A stretch of 49,326 nt of DNA from Gracilaria vermiculophylla (GCA_019155205.2 JAHNZQ020000308.1:5982112-6031437), one strand, 5' to 3'; shown: positions 9,701 to 20,544, counted from the stretch's first letter. The notes: generated by a model not told the origin, from the sequence alone. Numbers and translations are program-made.

Positions 9701-12600
9701 TTGCCGTTCACTCTGCCTAAGTGTCACTGATATAATATTTTGACGTAGCGACGGCATATGAAAAGTGTTTACGGGCTTTGCTGACGCCACAATCGTGGTG
9801 GTGGTTCCATCATTTAGACTGAAGCGCAAGGTTGCCCAAGCAAAAGCCCCACGGAGTGGGCTGGAAGCGAAAGCGATTTGCACACGGACAGGTGGCACAC
9901 AAAAAGTTTGTCGGCGCGTCGAGCACAGTGGCTCTGGGGGGGGGGGGGGGGCCGCCCGTCGGGCAGAACCAACGCACAATGTCACAATCAGTAAACAAAT
10001 CGTCACCATTTACGTCGGAAGCAGTGCTACTTTATGTTTTCAGGATGCACCCAATGCTGACCTCAAAGAGAGGCACGGCTGATGCGACAGCGAAAATCCA
10101 TTTCGGCGAGCTGTACACCGTCATTGAGCTTTCACCCGCTCGTCCGCGACAAACAGCGGCCGCTCGCGGCTCCGCTTAGCCGCCCGATCGAGTTGCCGCA
10201 AGCGATGCGCCGCGGGCCGCTGTCGGCCTCTCTGTCAGGTGAACTTTTGAGCACAGCCGCTCCAGGTCGGCGCGCCAAATCGAACAGCAATACAGCGTCT
10301 GGAGCAACTCATTTTCGTTGGGCGTCCGCGACAGGCGGCGAAAATGTTGCACGAGGGAGACCCTACCGCGCAAAACTTCAGCACGCGTCTATGCTGTTGT
10401 TGGGCGTTTGATCTAGTCGCACTGCGACAAACTCGGCGACCTTTGTCTCAGAGAATTGATTCAGTGTGGGCTCACCATCAAGGTTGAAGCTACTTCAGAT
10501 CAGTATCAAGTTGAAAGCAATGCTGTTAGCCACGTCAAAAACTTCATTCTGCAGCTTTGCTCTCTGTCTCTTTAACCTACGTTATGGAATCTGGTGTCCA
10601 AGGCAAGGACATAGATTTTGAGTGCATCGCAACAAGTCCGACAACGACGTATCATATTTTTTGGATTTGGATGTGCGTCCGTGTTTTGCGCACAAGTAGG
10701 TTCAAAGTGTACAGAACACACGCTTGGTTTTATCTATTTGTTTTTGCCCGTTTCTTGCCTTTCTGTTTCCCAAGAAAAATGCAAACCCCCAAATAAACAA
10801 ATTCCGTGATTTAAACTATGATCTGCTTCACGAACAAACCGACAGCTCCCCGAAAGACCCGGAAAACTTCACGAAAATGGGTGTAAACTGAAATACATAT
10901 AACACTCATTTTGTGAACACATGAATGTGGGATATTATCATCCAAACTAAGAAAACAGTGCATATGGTCATCTTGTTTATATATTTTTCAGATTATACCC
11001 AATCTACTACCATGACATCACGTGGCTAAAATCAGCAATGCGGGTGCTACTATATGGCCTCCACATCACGGCGCGTCGCAGTTGTCATCTGTGCCTTTTT
11101 TCCATTCCGACAGCGACTGTGATAAAGTAGCAATGGCTGCAAAATATTCTCGTTGCGCTCCTGTCTCTGGATGGTGCAAGACAGTTTGTTGGTCTTTTGT
11201 CATCAAAACCGCTTTTCCAAAGTGAAACATGTACAGGTTCTTATCTCCTCGTTTTTGTTGGTCAATGCTTCTCTCTTACTATACTAACACATGCACACCT
11301 CAAATTCCGATATCAAAAAATCTCATCGGCCGGTCGTTTGTTATGAGCTCTGAGTGCTACCGCCCTTCCATGGGAAGCTCGCTCTCCATTTTCAGCAAAA
11401 TGATGGTTTTGAAGATTGATGAGGGCTTTGTTTCGCTTCTTCAATTGCCCACAGACCTATTTTCCTTGCTACCGAAAACCAAGGGTGACACCTATGATTG
11501 TCAAGTACCCGAGCTTGATTACACCACAATTTGACGTTTTCAGCAGAAACGTTGTCGATGATTGGTGTCGGAAGAGACTGCAATCACAAAGTTGCCACGT
11601 GTTGCGTAGTGTTGCAGTGCAATCATTGCATTCCATTTTCTTGAAGTTTTACGTTTTTGCATAATTATCATGTGAAGATATGAATCTAAGCTTCATGTCG
11701 CCAAGGATCCAGTGACTTGGAGGTGAATGAATGGCCACGTGAGGAGTGCTCCACAGATAGCAACGATCTTCATTGGCGTGTTCATAATTGTACGAGGATC
11801 TCGTGCGTCCGTGGACATGACGTACACTATGTAGATTCAACGCACCCCGTGCGGCGGATGATGTCCACGTGGCCCACGCGCACTCATGAACACGTGTTCC
11901 CAAACTTATCTGTTTTAAGGCGCATCATGCGCCTCTCGGCCACGCGCGGATGCGCGACGACCGCAACGGGGCGGACAATGCCTGCGCCGGCCATGTCGTT
12001 GTGTTGGGCGACGCCGCCGCGCCGCGCCCGCGCGTCAAGCTGCTGCACCAAGTGACGCCGCGCACTTTCCGCGATGGGCGCTCGCGGAGCGGGTGCGGCA
12101 GCGCCTCGCAGGCCGCCGCGGCGCGCTTTCTTTGCGTGCCGCCGCTGTTTCACTTTTCTCGCAGCCACGCGCAGCAGTCGAGGCTTCTCGGTTACACTCG
12201 GACGCCACTCTCGCGACTGCACCGCACCTTGGTGGTCCAAAGCTTCATCACGACGAGCCGCACTGCACCGATCCGCATCGTGTCGCTTGGATCAATCACA
12301 TCTATCACGTGCAAAGAAAACAAGCTCTCCAAAACGATGACGGTCATGGCGGTTCTTCTTAACCTTTGCGCTTTTGTTCAGTGCAGCTTGACCATCTTCC
12401 GGGCAAGCGCCTTTGCTGGTTTCTACTTTCCGCACATTTCGCGCAGTGCGCTGTGCTGCGTTGCTCTTCGCGCGCGCGCCTCGCTATCAGGCTGCCGACG
12501 GCGCACCCGTCCGTCACAAAACGCCCTTCGGCATTCGAGACTATCATGTTCGCACAGTCCGAGCAAAGCACTCACGCATGCAGCACCCGAGGTGCCCCTT
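6780..12600. other. Long stretch without a supportable gene
   Basis: Both strands carry only short frames, many starting at GTG or TTG, with no signal peptides followed by protein-like sequence, no known motifs and no splice-linked series that I could find. It includes GC-rich blocks at about 10080-10400 and 11880-12590, where frames are open on both strands and rich in arginine and alanine because of composition, and a 16-base G run at 9936-9951. A gene with many short exons cannot be excluded. Confidence 0.4.
9936..9951 (+). repeat. Homopolymer run of sixteen G
   Basis: An uninterrupted G16 run followed by GCCGCCCG. Long G runs can form quadruplex structures and are also a common place for assembly and sequencing error. 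Confidence 0.8.
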
Positions 12601-12614
12601 TGACACACGTAGGT

Positions 12615-12620
12615 TTATTT
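12615..12620 (-). terminator. Polyadenylation signal of the Sel1-repeat pseudogene
   Basis: AATAAA on the minus strand, about 30 bases past the TGA (12649-12651) that ends the Sel1 repeat frame. Confidence 0.45.
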
Positions 12621-12648
12621 GTTCCGAGTCTGCGCTCACTGAACTGCT

Positions 12649-14176
12649 TCATTCCCCGCTCTTCGCCGCAGATTGCGGCGCTACGCCACTACTCATCAGC
12701 TGTCTCAGCCGATCTTCGGCGCTTTCGTGATTTCCCTCTCGCGCAGCGCGCTCGAAAAGCTGCTTTGCCCGCTCCACATACGCGCTCACGTCTTTCGCCC
12801 CCTTCTCGAGCAGCAACCCCAGCTGATATATAAGCCTTCACGTCGTCATGATTATCGATAGCGCTCTCATGCAGCTCCACGGCCCGTGCTGCATTTTCTG
12901 CTACTCCTGGTGCCCCGTTTTCTAACATCCACCCCAACATGACCAAGGCATCAACATTACGGCCCTCCGAGATCGCTCTTTCATACAGCTCCATGGCTCT
13001 TGCGGCATTTGCTGCTACTCCTGGTGCTCCTTTGTGCAACAACAACGCAAAGCCGAACATCGATGGAACATCGCGACCCTCCTCGATTGGTCTTTCATAC
13101 AGCTCCACCGCTCGTCCGGCATTTGCTGCTGCTCCTGGTGCTCCTTCTAACAACAACGCTAAGGCTACCATCGCACGAAACTCACGAGCCTCCTCGATCG
13201 CTCTTTGATACACCTGCAAGGCTCGCGCTGCATTTGCTGCAACTCCTGGTGCCCCTTTCTGCAGCAACAACGCCAAGCTCACCATCGCGGGAACATGACG
13301 GCCCTCCTCGATTGCTGTTTCATACAGCTCCACGGCTCTTGTTGCATTTGTTGCTACTCCTGGTGCCCCTTCTTTTTAGAACAACGCTAAGTTGACCGTC
13401 GCTTGAACATCACAGCCCTCCTCGATCGCTCTTTCATATAGCTCAACGGCTCGTGCTGCATTTGCTGCTACCCCGGGTGCCCCTTCTTTTAACAACGACG
13501 CCAATCTGATCATCGCGCCAACATGACGACCATTCTCGATCGCTCTTTCATATAGTTCAACGGCTCGGGCTGCATTTGGTGCTACTCCTGGTGCCCATTC
13601 TTTGAACAAAAACGCTAAGTTGTACATCGCATCAACATGACGGCCCTCCTCGATCGCTCTTTCATACAGCCCCACGGCTCGTGCTGCATTTGCTGCTTCT
13701 TCTCTTAACAACAACGCCAGGTCGAACATCGCCTTAACATGACGGCCTTCCGTGATTGCTTTCTGGTGGAACTCCACAGCCCGCTTGGCGTCCGAAGTGA
13801 CCCCTTCCGATTCTCGAGCAAGCATTCAAGCAACTGAGGTTAGATATTCAGCCTGTTTTTGGCCCATCTTGAGATTTCGTGGTGAAGCAGGATACAACAC
13901 TGTGCTGCTTGTCTGAAACGGCCATTTGTACAGTTTCGAAAACAAGCTCGTTCTAACATGGTATGCATCGACATGCTCTATACATGCCCATCCATTTACG
14001 ACCTGTTCTAATCCATATACAGGTGCTCGGTACTGATCTGCTGCATAGTTCCGGTTTCCCTGACTTGCACTCGATTGATCCTTTATTTTCCACCCTGTGA
14101 CTTTCTGCAATGATTCATACCAACACCAGAAAACATGGTATGGAGACCTTCTCCTTTCGACCATGGCGTAGTGCAA
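12649..14176 (-). pseudogene. Sel1-like repeat protein, 3' part of a broken gene
   Basis: Sel1-like repeats are helical-hairpin modules used as protein-binding scaffolds. Ten repeats of about 37 residues follow one another, with consensus AVELYERAIEEGRHVxAM then LALLLKEGAPGVAANAAR. One frame runs from 14176 to about 12826 with two in-frame stops. The TGA at 13826-13828 sits where SVA-stop-MLARE would read naturally with tryptophan. The TAA at 13376-13378 falls in repeat 4 between LALF and KEGAPG, where the other repeats have leucine. At about 12821-12826 the frame shifts. The next frame carries the rest of repeat 9 and repeat 10 (AKQLFERAAREGNHESAED) and ends in a TGA at 12649-12651, followed by AATAAA. 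The repeats are well preserved, so inactivation looks recent. The sequence upstream of the repeats, 14176-13830, is in the same frame and probably part of the same gene. Confidence 0.7.
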
Positions 14177-16406
14177 TAAAAAAGCACTGTTGCATCAGCA
14201 TCATCACTTGCCTTGACGGTACCACATCCACCATCGCACATGCAATTAATGACCTTCCGATATCATAGGTAAATGTCTCAACATCGGCACGCAGCTCCAC
14301 CAGCAGCTCGCACACTCCGATTACCACACACGCTACATCACTTTCTCTTCCCTGTTTTACTCTCAGCTCTTCACCCTTTTGCTCCAGCATACTTCCAAAG
14401 AATCCCTCCGCTAGTTCCAGAATCTCTCTTACCCCACTCCCACTTCTTTCCCCGTGGTCAAATGACTTCACTCTTTCTCTCATGACGCGTTCCAACTCTT
14501 CTTCGCCACGCGCATGATGCTCACTCCCATCACCAACCAGCCGCTTCTCTCTCGATTTTTCATTTCTCTCCAACCCACCGTCTGTGCAATTCACCTCTGC
14601 ACCAAGGCATGATCACATTCATTGACGGTCCCCATACACCCCGAACTTCTGCTATCCACGTTTGTCGCGGTTTCCCCATCACCCTGTTCCTCGTCGACAT
14701 CACTGCCCACAGAATCTTGCATGTCGCTGTGGGCACATACTGCTTCATGGTTTGTCTTTCTTTCTTTACCCTTCTCCACAAAACATACATGTCTACTTCT
14801 CAACGACTTTTCCACCATGGCCCGCAAGTCTCGCAGCACTGTTGGCTTGGCCTCGCTGTTCGACACAGGCCTCTTTTCCAGAACATGTAGACTTCCGTAG
14901 ACAATACCCGACGCTATGATGCGTGGTTCTTTTTCCCTCTCTGGCTTTCGTGAACGCTTGCTTTTGAACTTGCTGTAAAACATGCTTCCCATCTAGTCCA
15001 GTCGACAAATGCTTACTCTGAAAGGCGGCTATTCTCTCCAAACCAAGACTTTTCCATTCTCCTTCATAACAAATACTATCCGCTCTTCATCGTCCGCACC
15101 GTGTATGCAGTCCAGCCCTATCGCGTCTATCCTCATGCTTTCTTGCCATTCTCGCCGTCCTTCCAATCTTCTCAAAAACGCATCGCGCCACAACTTCCAT
15201 TCGAATCCCTCTTCGTTAGTGCTCACAACCTTCAAACAACGATCTCGGTTACCTTTCACTTCAGCTTCGATCCACATCTCTTGAGGGCTGCATATTGCTT
15301 CGATTCTTATACTTATTGAAGATTTTCTTTTCTTTTCATCACGACACTGATTTTCTTCTTCATCACTAATGCCCAGGTCGATGCAACACTAATCCTTGCT
15401 CTCCGACTCTTCTCTGATGCCCTCATGTTCCACTCCTGTCACTGACACATGCACTCCCGGGAACGACAATTCCATCAGCATTATTGCCCCGATCTGCATC
15501 TTCTTGGATTCTTCCCGTCCATCGACGTTCTCCCATCCCTCCCAATCCATCACTTTCTTCTCCACCGCATTCTGCAGCTTCCATACTAACCTGCACTTCA
15601 CCCCTCGCCGTTCCAAAAGTTCCATGAAGTCTGGACCTCGCAGCACATCACGCATGTCTCAACTCAGATCCACGTCCAGCACATTGTTTTTCACTGCATC
15701 CCCACTCACATCTGCAAACAGCTCGGAGTCATGTCTGTCGCCCATTCCCCGCACACACCGCCCCATCACAGTTCTCACTGTTCATGTGGTATCCCATGAA
15801 TGTCTCACATTCGTCCACGTAAACGTGCCGCCAGAAACCACTGCATCCCATTCGCAGTTCCAGACGTCGAATTTCCAGTTCTCTGTGCGCCTGCTGCATT
15901 TCCCATCCATATTCCCTTTCATGCTCCTCACCCCCCTTTCTATCCTCACAGCATTGCCGTACATTACGTACTGCATTGATCCTTCTGCCAATACAGACCT
16001 TTCCCCATTCATCATTGCGCTCCATAAACAGCCCCACCTGTTCCCTGATAACAAGACTTAGCCACTCTTCCACCACTTCTCCAACTTGACACGCAAGCCG
16101 ATTCGCACTGGACAACCTCCCCATCATGTGTTTCATCAACGGAATCCCGCTCACCTCCACAACAGTCTCAGCATTCACCGTTTTCTTTTCGCCGCGTCTT
16201 CCCTTGTTGCCCTTGCTCATTCCCAGCTTCAGCCACAGGTTTTTCATACCTTCCGCACGTCGTGCATCTTCTTCCACAGCTCTTTCATTATCATGGTCCC
16301 ACACACAACTCTTACTTTCGCTTCCTGTGTTCGAACCTCCGTCATCACTCCAATCACTTCCTTCTGTCTGAGACGCTCCTTCTCCCCCTCCCATAAGACA
16401 TTCCAT
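14115..16406 (-). pseudogene. 5' part of the same broken gene, unidentified domain
   Basis: The minus strand is purine-rich and coding-like throughout. An ATG frame at 16406-15729 (225 codons, acidic and serine-rich start, then charged helical sequence) gives way near 15730-15780 to another frame that runs to 14591 with four in-frame stops: TGA 15659-15661, TAG 15389-15391, TAG 15029-15031 and TAG 14993-14995. Between them the protein reads smoothly, for example MDWEGWENVDGREESKK and EEGFEWKLWRDAFLRRLEGR. Near 14594 it shifts again to 14594-14115, then back to the frame that enters the Sel1 repeats. The combined length is about 1250 codons. I do not recognise the N-terminal domain. Introns could account for some but not all of the interruptions. 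Confidence 0.5.
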
Positions 16407-16439
16407 AAAATATCAATTCTCCCGCCCACAAGCCCCTAG

Positions 16440-17048
16440 AACAAAATTTATCATCTGGTTTATCTTGAAGGAACTCAGTTATCCTGTTATCTTGGTGATG
16501 ATTAGCTAGGTTTTACCCATTCTTTCTCCGAACCTAAAGATCTTCTTCCATGCTGGAGCCTTTTAGATGAAAAACGTGGAACACCTCACAGGGAAAGCGT
16601 CATTGAGTTTGTTACAGAACATCTAGCAGTTTAACAAATCCTGGAGTGAGCACGCTTCTTTGCTGAATCAATACGACACTGGGGAAAAGAGAGCGGTCGA
16701 TGAGTCGACGGCGTAGAGCATCTTTTGATAAATAAGTCGAAAGCTGCCCAGACCTACACATAATGAAGTTCTTCGGAAATGGGTAGAGGGCTGTTGCATG
16801 AAGGAAGCGGAAGGTATATCGTTCGAGCATAAGTGAGGCAAGCGGGGCGGCGTGGCCTCGGCGCTGGACCCGGCAGTGAAGGGCGCTGACAGCGTCCCAG
16901 TGAACAGCCAGCCGCCGTCGACTGTGCCGCCGGCAGTGTGGGCCGGGCGGCAACTTCATTGTCCGAACCAACAAACACTATGAAAGCACCGCCGTCACGT
17001 TCGCCAGCATCACCGCCACCACCAGCTCGCCATTAACACCACAGCACC
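16440..17048. other. Intergenic region before the GC-rich gene pair
   Basis: About 600 bases. The first half is AT-rich with no open frame of note. From about 16800 the base composition becomes GC-rich and stays so into the next gene. No TATA-like box could be assigned with confidence. Confidence 0.5.
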
Positions 17049-17762
17049 ATGAGCAATCGCTACCATTCCATCCCACTCCACGACGGTAGCAATGTCGCGC
17101 CCTCCACCGCCACTGGAGCGCCATGGTTGCGCGTAGCGCGGGCGCTGCGCTGGCTCCCGCTGCTGCTTGTCATTTCGATGAGCGCCCGTTGCATCTCGCC
17201 TTCAGCGTCAGTACCTTCGGACAGCAGAGCGGTCGCGCCGAAACTGTGGCGCCGCGTGCCGGCTCGTGAGGCATGCTCGATGTTGCTTGCGTCCTCTCGA
17301 TGCGCGCGCCAGCCTGCCGCCATTTGTGCGGTGTGTACTGAGTTGACGTCGGGCGTCCACGCGGATTGCGAGCTGCTGCGCGCTGCTGACTACTGTACCA
17401 TGCCGTCGGAGGCGTTCTCCGCGCCGGCGTGCGCGCGCTGCGGCGCGATGCGCGAGGCGGACACACCCGCAGAGAGCATCGCGCCTGATGTGGATCCCGA
17501 GGAGGATGAGGAGGACGCCGTCGTGGAGCCGTCGCCCGCGGCGCCGATGGCCGGCGTGAGCGAAATGCGGTGGAACTTAATTTTGCTGTGCCAGCGCCTG
17601 CACGACACGGAGGCGTTCTGCCTGGAGGAGAGTCTGGACGAGCAGTTGTGTCGACCATGCGCGTATTGCTCGTATCTGCGAGAAAGCCACAAATGCCAAG
17701 TGGACGCCCCAGCTGTCGAGTGCTTTGAGTGTGGAATCGTTCAGGGGAGCTCTCGTATGTAA
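17049..17762 (+). CDS. Cysteine-rich protein with one N-terminal membrane segment, 237 aa
   Basis: ATG at 17049. A hydrophobic segment at about residues 27-45 (WLRVARALRWLPLLLVISMS) is either an uncleaved signal anchor or a late signal peptide. The rest contains many cysteines, several as CxxC or CxxxC pairs: CAVC and CARCG in the middle, CRPCAYC and CFECG at the C-terminus, with an acidic linker (DPEEDEEDAVVE) between. Paired cysteines outside the membrane suggest disulfides; clustered CxxC pairs could instead bind zinc. I do not recognise a family. Codon use is GC-rich like the GMC gene 219 bases downstream on the same strand. A shorter minus-strand frame overlaps it but lacks these features. 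Whether the C-terminus is real or continues through a splice (the stop lies in GTATGTAAAG, which resembles a donor site) is open. Confidence 0.5.
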   Translation: MSNRYHSIPLHDGSNVAPSTATGAPWLRVARALRWLPLLLVISMSARCISPSASVPSDSRAVAPKLWRRVPAREACSMLLASSRCARQPAAICAVCTELTSGVHADCELLRAADYCTMPSEAFSAPACARCGAMREADTPAESIAPDVDPEEDEEDAVVEPSPAAPMAGVSEMRWNLILLCQRLHDTEAFCLEESLDEQLCRPCAYCSYLRESHKCQVDAPAVECFECGIVQGSSRM

Positions 17763-17834
17763 AGTGCGCCTCGTTGTGCCACGCGTTGCGCCCCCGTGTT
17801 TATCTGCGTCTCGTATGTCGCGCTCTCACTGCTG

Positions 17835-17869
17835 CGCGAGCGCGAGCGCGAGCGCGAGCGCGAGCGCGA
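17835..17869 (+). repeat. GCGAGC microsatellite
   Basis: About six tandem units of GCGAGC lie between the cysteine-rich gene and the GMC oxidoreductase gene, about 115 bases before the GMC start codon. Confidence 0.8.
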
Positions 17870-17981
17870 ACTTGCGTAAAGCTTTCAAAGTTGTCTGCGT
17901 CGCCATGCGGTCGCCCGTGTCCGCTCCGCCACCATCCAACGCGCTCCATCGCGCCTCTCCTTTCCCCCACGTAACTGCACA

Positions 17982-19595
17982 ATGCGCGCCCACTTGCTCA
18001 TGTTCTGTGTGTTGCTCCTGCAGCTGATCTTCCCGTTGCATGCCGCTGCAGCGCAGCACACGGCCCACATCGTCATCGCCGGTGCCGGCACTGCCGGTTG
18101 TCCGCTTGCCGCACGTCTCTGCGTCGCCCTTCCTCACAAGAAGATCACGCTGCTGGAGCGCGCCGCTCCACGTTCTGCACAAGCCGAGTTCTTCGTTCGC
18201 GCGCCACGAAACCTGTTCTCAACTTGGTCAGCGCCCGAGTTGCTTGAAACCTTTCCCTCGCTCGTCAATCCCGCACTCAACAGGTCGCATGACGTGCTCA
18301 CCGGTCGAACACTCGGCGGCACCTCCGCCATCACCGGCATGCAGTGGAGCGTCCCGCTGAACGGTTCCATTGAGGACTGGCGCATTCACGGCCTTGACAC
18401 TGCTATTGCTGCGCAATACTTCCAGCGCGCTTACGACCAACTGTCTGTTTCACCGCCTCGTCAGCGCCTTCGTTACGCGCAGGCGTATGTAGACGCCGCC
18501 GTGCGCTCTGGCTTGCGCCGCTCATCACATCATCTAGACGGAGAAATGCGCGCTGTTTGGCACAATTTTCTCACCATCGATCGCAACCTCCGTCGCACCG
18601 ACGCCTGCAGCGCCTACATCCAACCGTTGTTGAACGGCGCCTGTAAACACAACCTGCATCTAGTTCAAAACGTCACCGTCACATCCGTGCGCTTTAGTCG
18701 TCGTCACCGAGGCGGACAATTGCAAGCTACTGGTGTGCACGCCTTGCAAACGCTGCCAAACAACTCTTCGGTGCAGAGGACATTTGTGGCCCGCGACGAG
18801 ACCATTCTGTCGGCAGGCCCTTACGGCAGTGCCAAAATCCTGCAGCTGTCGGGCATCGGACCCGCGGACGTGCTGCGCGCCGCCAACGTGTCGGTTCGAG
18901 TGGAGTTGCCGGTGGGACAGAACACTTTGTGCAGTTCGTCAATTGGTGTATCGTCCGTGTACACCGGCGTTCCCAACGAGCCTGTCAACAACTTTACGCT
19001 CGTCAATGACCCGCAGCAACGCAAAAGATGGGAGCGAGGTGAATCAAGCGTGCTGGGCACCGCTGTGTCAGCGGCTAACGGCCGCGTCGGCGCCGATGGC
19101 TACTTCGGGTCGTCTTTCGTCCCCTTTTGGCCGGACGTCCCGGAAGTGTACTCCTACTGCCATCTCAACTCGCAGTCGAGGGGCTTCATGGCAATCCGCG
19201 ACGCGAACCCATTCTCGCCCCCCATCGTGCAGAACAATCTCATGGGCACGCCGGGCGAGTACAATCGCATTCGACGTTGTCTTGAACAGCTTGTCAGCAT
19301 TCACAATCACTTTCCGCCGCATTTCAACATGAGCTTCACCAAGCCAGAGCACGGCCAAATCTCTGAGGACTGGGTGCGACGCCAACTTAACACGGGGGCA
19401 CATTTCGTCGGCGCATGCCCTGTTGGCGACGTTGTTGATGGCCATTTGCGAGTAAGAGGTGTGCAATCTCTGCGCGTCATTGATTCTTCTGTGCTAAGAG
19501 ATTTGCCACAGTCCGCCGGCCCTATGGCGTCGGTGGTTATGGTCGCAGAGTTCATGTCAGATGCGATATCCAAGCAATATCAAGAGCCGTGTTGA
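17982..19595 (+). CDS. Secreted GMC-family FAD oxidoreductase, 537 aa
   Basis: Glucose-methanol-choline oxidoreductases use FAD to oxidise alcohols or, in the mandelonitrile-lyase branch, cleave cyanohydrins. The ATG at 17982 starts a signal peptide (residues 1-24, MRAHLLMFCVLLLQLIFPLH then AAAA). FAD-binding GAGTAGCPLAARL is at 34-46, with E59 of LLER suited to bind the adenine ribose. GMC signature 1 is at 108-119 (GRTLGGTSAITG). Signature 2 reads GPYGSAKILQLSGIGP. The C-terminal substrate domain has the first catalytic histidine at 474 (AHFVGACPVG) and LRVIDSSV near 498-505. The second catalytic position, normally histidine or asparagine just before P-M/Q-A, is glycine at about 513 (QSAGPMASV). 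That makes oxidase or lyase chemistry doubtful or unusual. Length and domain order are normal. It is single-exon and ends in TGA, with ATTAAA at 19751-19756. Confidence 0.88.
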   Translation: MRAHLLMFCVLLLQLIFPLHAAAAQHTAHIVIAGAGTAGCPLAARLCVALPHKKITLLERAAPRSAQAEFFVRAPRNLFSTWSAPELLETFPSLVNPALNRSHDVLTGRTLGGTSAITGMQWSVPLNGSIEDWRIHGLDTAIAAQYFQRAYDQLSVSPPRQRLRYAQAYVDAAVRSGLRRSSHHLDGEMRAVWHNFLTIDRNLRRTDACSAYIQPLLNGACKHNLHLVQNVTVTSVRFSRRHRGGQLQATGVHALQTLPNNSSVQRTFVARDETILSAGPYGSAKILQLSGIGPADVLRAANVSVRVELPVGQNTLCSSSIGVSSVYTGVPNEPVNNFTLVNDPQQRKRWERGESSVLGTAVSAANGRVGADGYFGSSFVPFWPDVPEVYSYCHLNSQSRGFMAIRDANPFSPPIVQNNLMGTPGEYNRIRRCLEQLVSIHNHFPPHFNMSFTKPEHGQISEDWVRRQLNTGAHFVGACPVGDVVDGHLRVRGVQSLRVIDSSVLRDLPQSAGPMASVVMVAEFMSDAISKQYQEPC

Positions 19596-19750
19596 CTGAT
19601 TTATCCAACAATGCCATTCTCAAATGGAGCAAATCCGGTGGCAATTACCATACTGTATCTGGTTGAGCACCTTGCATGTCTGCGGTGCATTGCTTTGCTA
19701 TGAATTTACTTGAATCTGTGAGAGCAGACATGTTGTATATCATTCCATGC

Positions 19751-19756
19751 ATTAAA
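19751..19756 (+). terminator. Polyadenylation signal of the GMC gene
   Basis: ATTAAA about 155 bases past the GMC stop codon; the spacing is plausible but there is no direct evidence of use. Confidence 0.35.
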
Positions 19757-19798
19757 AGTCAACAGGCGCGGTAAAGCAGGTAGACTCTCATAATTGAA

Positions 19799-19806
19799 AT
19801 TTATAG
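19799..19806 (+). promoter_or_regulatory. Weak TATA-like box for the downstream secreted gene
   Basis: TTTATAGA lies about 60 bases upstream of the ATG at 19864, at a spacing like that of the other secreted-protein genes. Confidence 0.35.
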
Positions 19807-19863
19807 AAACCAGACCCTGTCTGAACAGTTAAAAGTCTCCCGTATTTCGCCGCAGAGCTCAGC

Positions 19864-20544
19864 ATGATGATGATGCGCCAATATATAATCCTTTTCTCCA
19901 TCTTTGGGTTGCTAGTGTTCACTCGTGCCCAGTATGTTTTCCAACACGTATGCCCAGAACGCTGTGAGCACCATCACAACTCGTATTTAAAAGCCACTCG
20001 CCTGTGCCACTACGCTCATATCAAGGATTTATGTCAAGTCACACCGTGCACTACCATACAAGCAAAACATGGCTATTCATGTACATCCTATCCCAACTCC
20101 CTAACTGTCTATACAAATCAACTAGGGGCTCTGGAGCTGGTTATGGCATACTCTTGGGACAGAATTGCGTCCGAACCCAATGCACGCTTCCTGAACAGCC
20201 ATATCTACTATTTCTGGGGGGTCAACATTGAAAACGAAAGAAACAGCACTATGGGAGAGACCAGATATGTCTTTGATCTTCACGAAGCAGTCACATCGGG
20301 CGTCTTGACCGACCGCACCATCTTGGTACACGCCGACTGGCATACAGACGTGAATTATGGTGCAGTTCGCTATCGCGTGTATTTCCGACAGAAGCATGGT
20401 GACAATTCTGAATTGCGTGGTGGAAATATTGATTTGCAAGTAAACCCGGGAACGCAGCCTCCGATTAACGCCACGCTTTTGGCCAGATTGATCATCAAGG
20501 TGCGGCCACTGTTCACAAATGTCCGCGTGGAACTCGTGGACTAG
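19864..20544 (+). CDS. Secreted protein of unknown function, 226 aa
   Basis: The ATG at 19864 opens a signal peptide (MMMMRQYIILFSIFGLLVFT, cleavage likely after TRA at about 22). The next 55 residues hold six cysteines (CPERCEHHH, then C, C, CQVTPC and C), suggesting a disulfide-bonded N-terminal module. The remainder is free of cysteine and rich in alternating hydrophobic and polar residues, as in a beta-sandwich, with N-x-S/T sites at ERNSTMG and INATLL. It ends with a TAG at 20542-20544, and AATAAA follows at 20643-20648. No family was recognised. It lies 268 bases downstream of the GMC gene on the same strand, but separate promoter and polyadenylation signals suggest independent transcription. 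It is likely exported, possibly to the cell wall or medium. Confidence 0.7.
   Translation: MMMMRQYIILFSIFGLLVFTRAQYVFQHVCPERCEHHHNSYLKATRLCHYAHIKDLCQVTPCTTIQAKHGYSCTSYPNSLTVYTNQLGALELVMAYSWDRIASEPNARFLNSHIYYFWGVNIENERNSTMGETRYVFDLHEAVTSGVLTDRTILVHADWHTDVNYGAVRYRVYFRQKHGDNSELRGGNIDLQVNPGTQPPINATLLARLIIKVRPLFTNVRVELVD

Noticed and set aside
11884..12603. Long overlapping frames on both strands in a GC-rich block
   Set aside because: Same reason: openness follows from composition, and the translations have no recognisable features.
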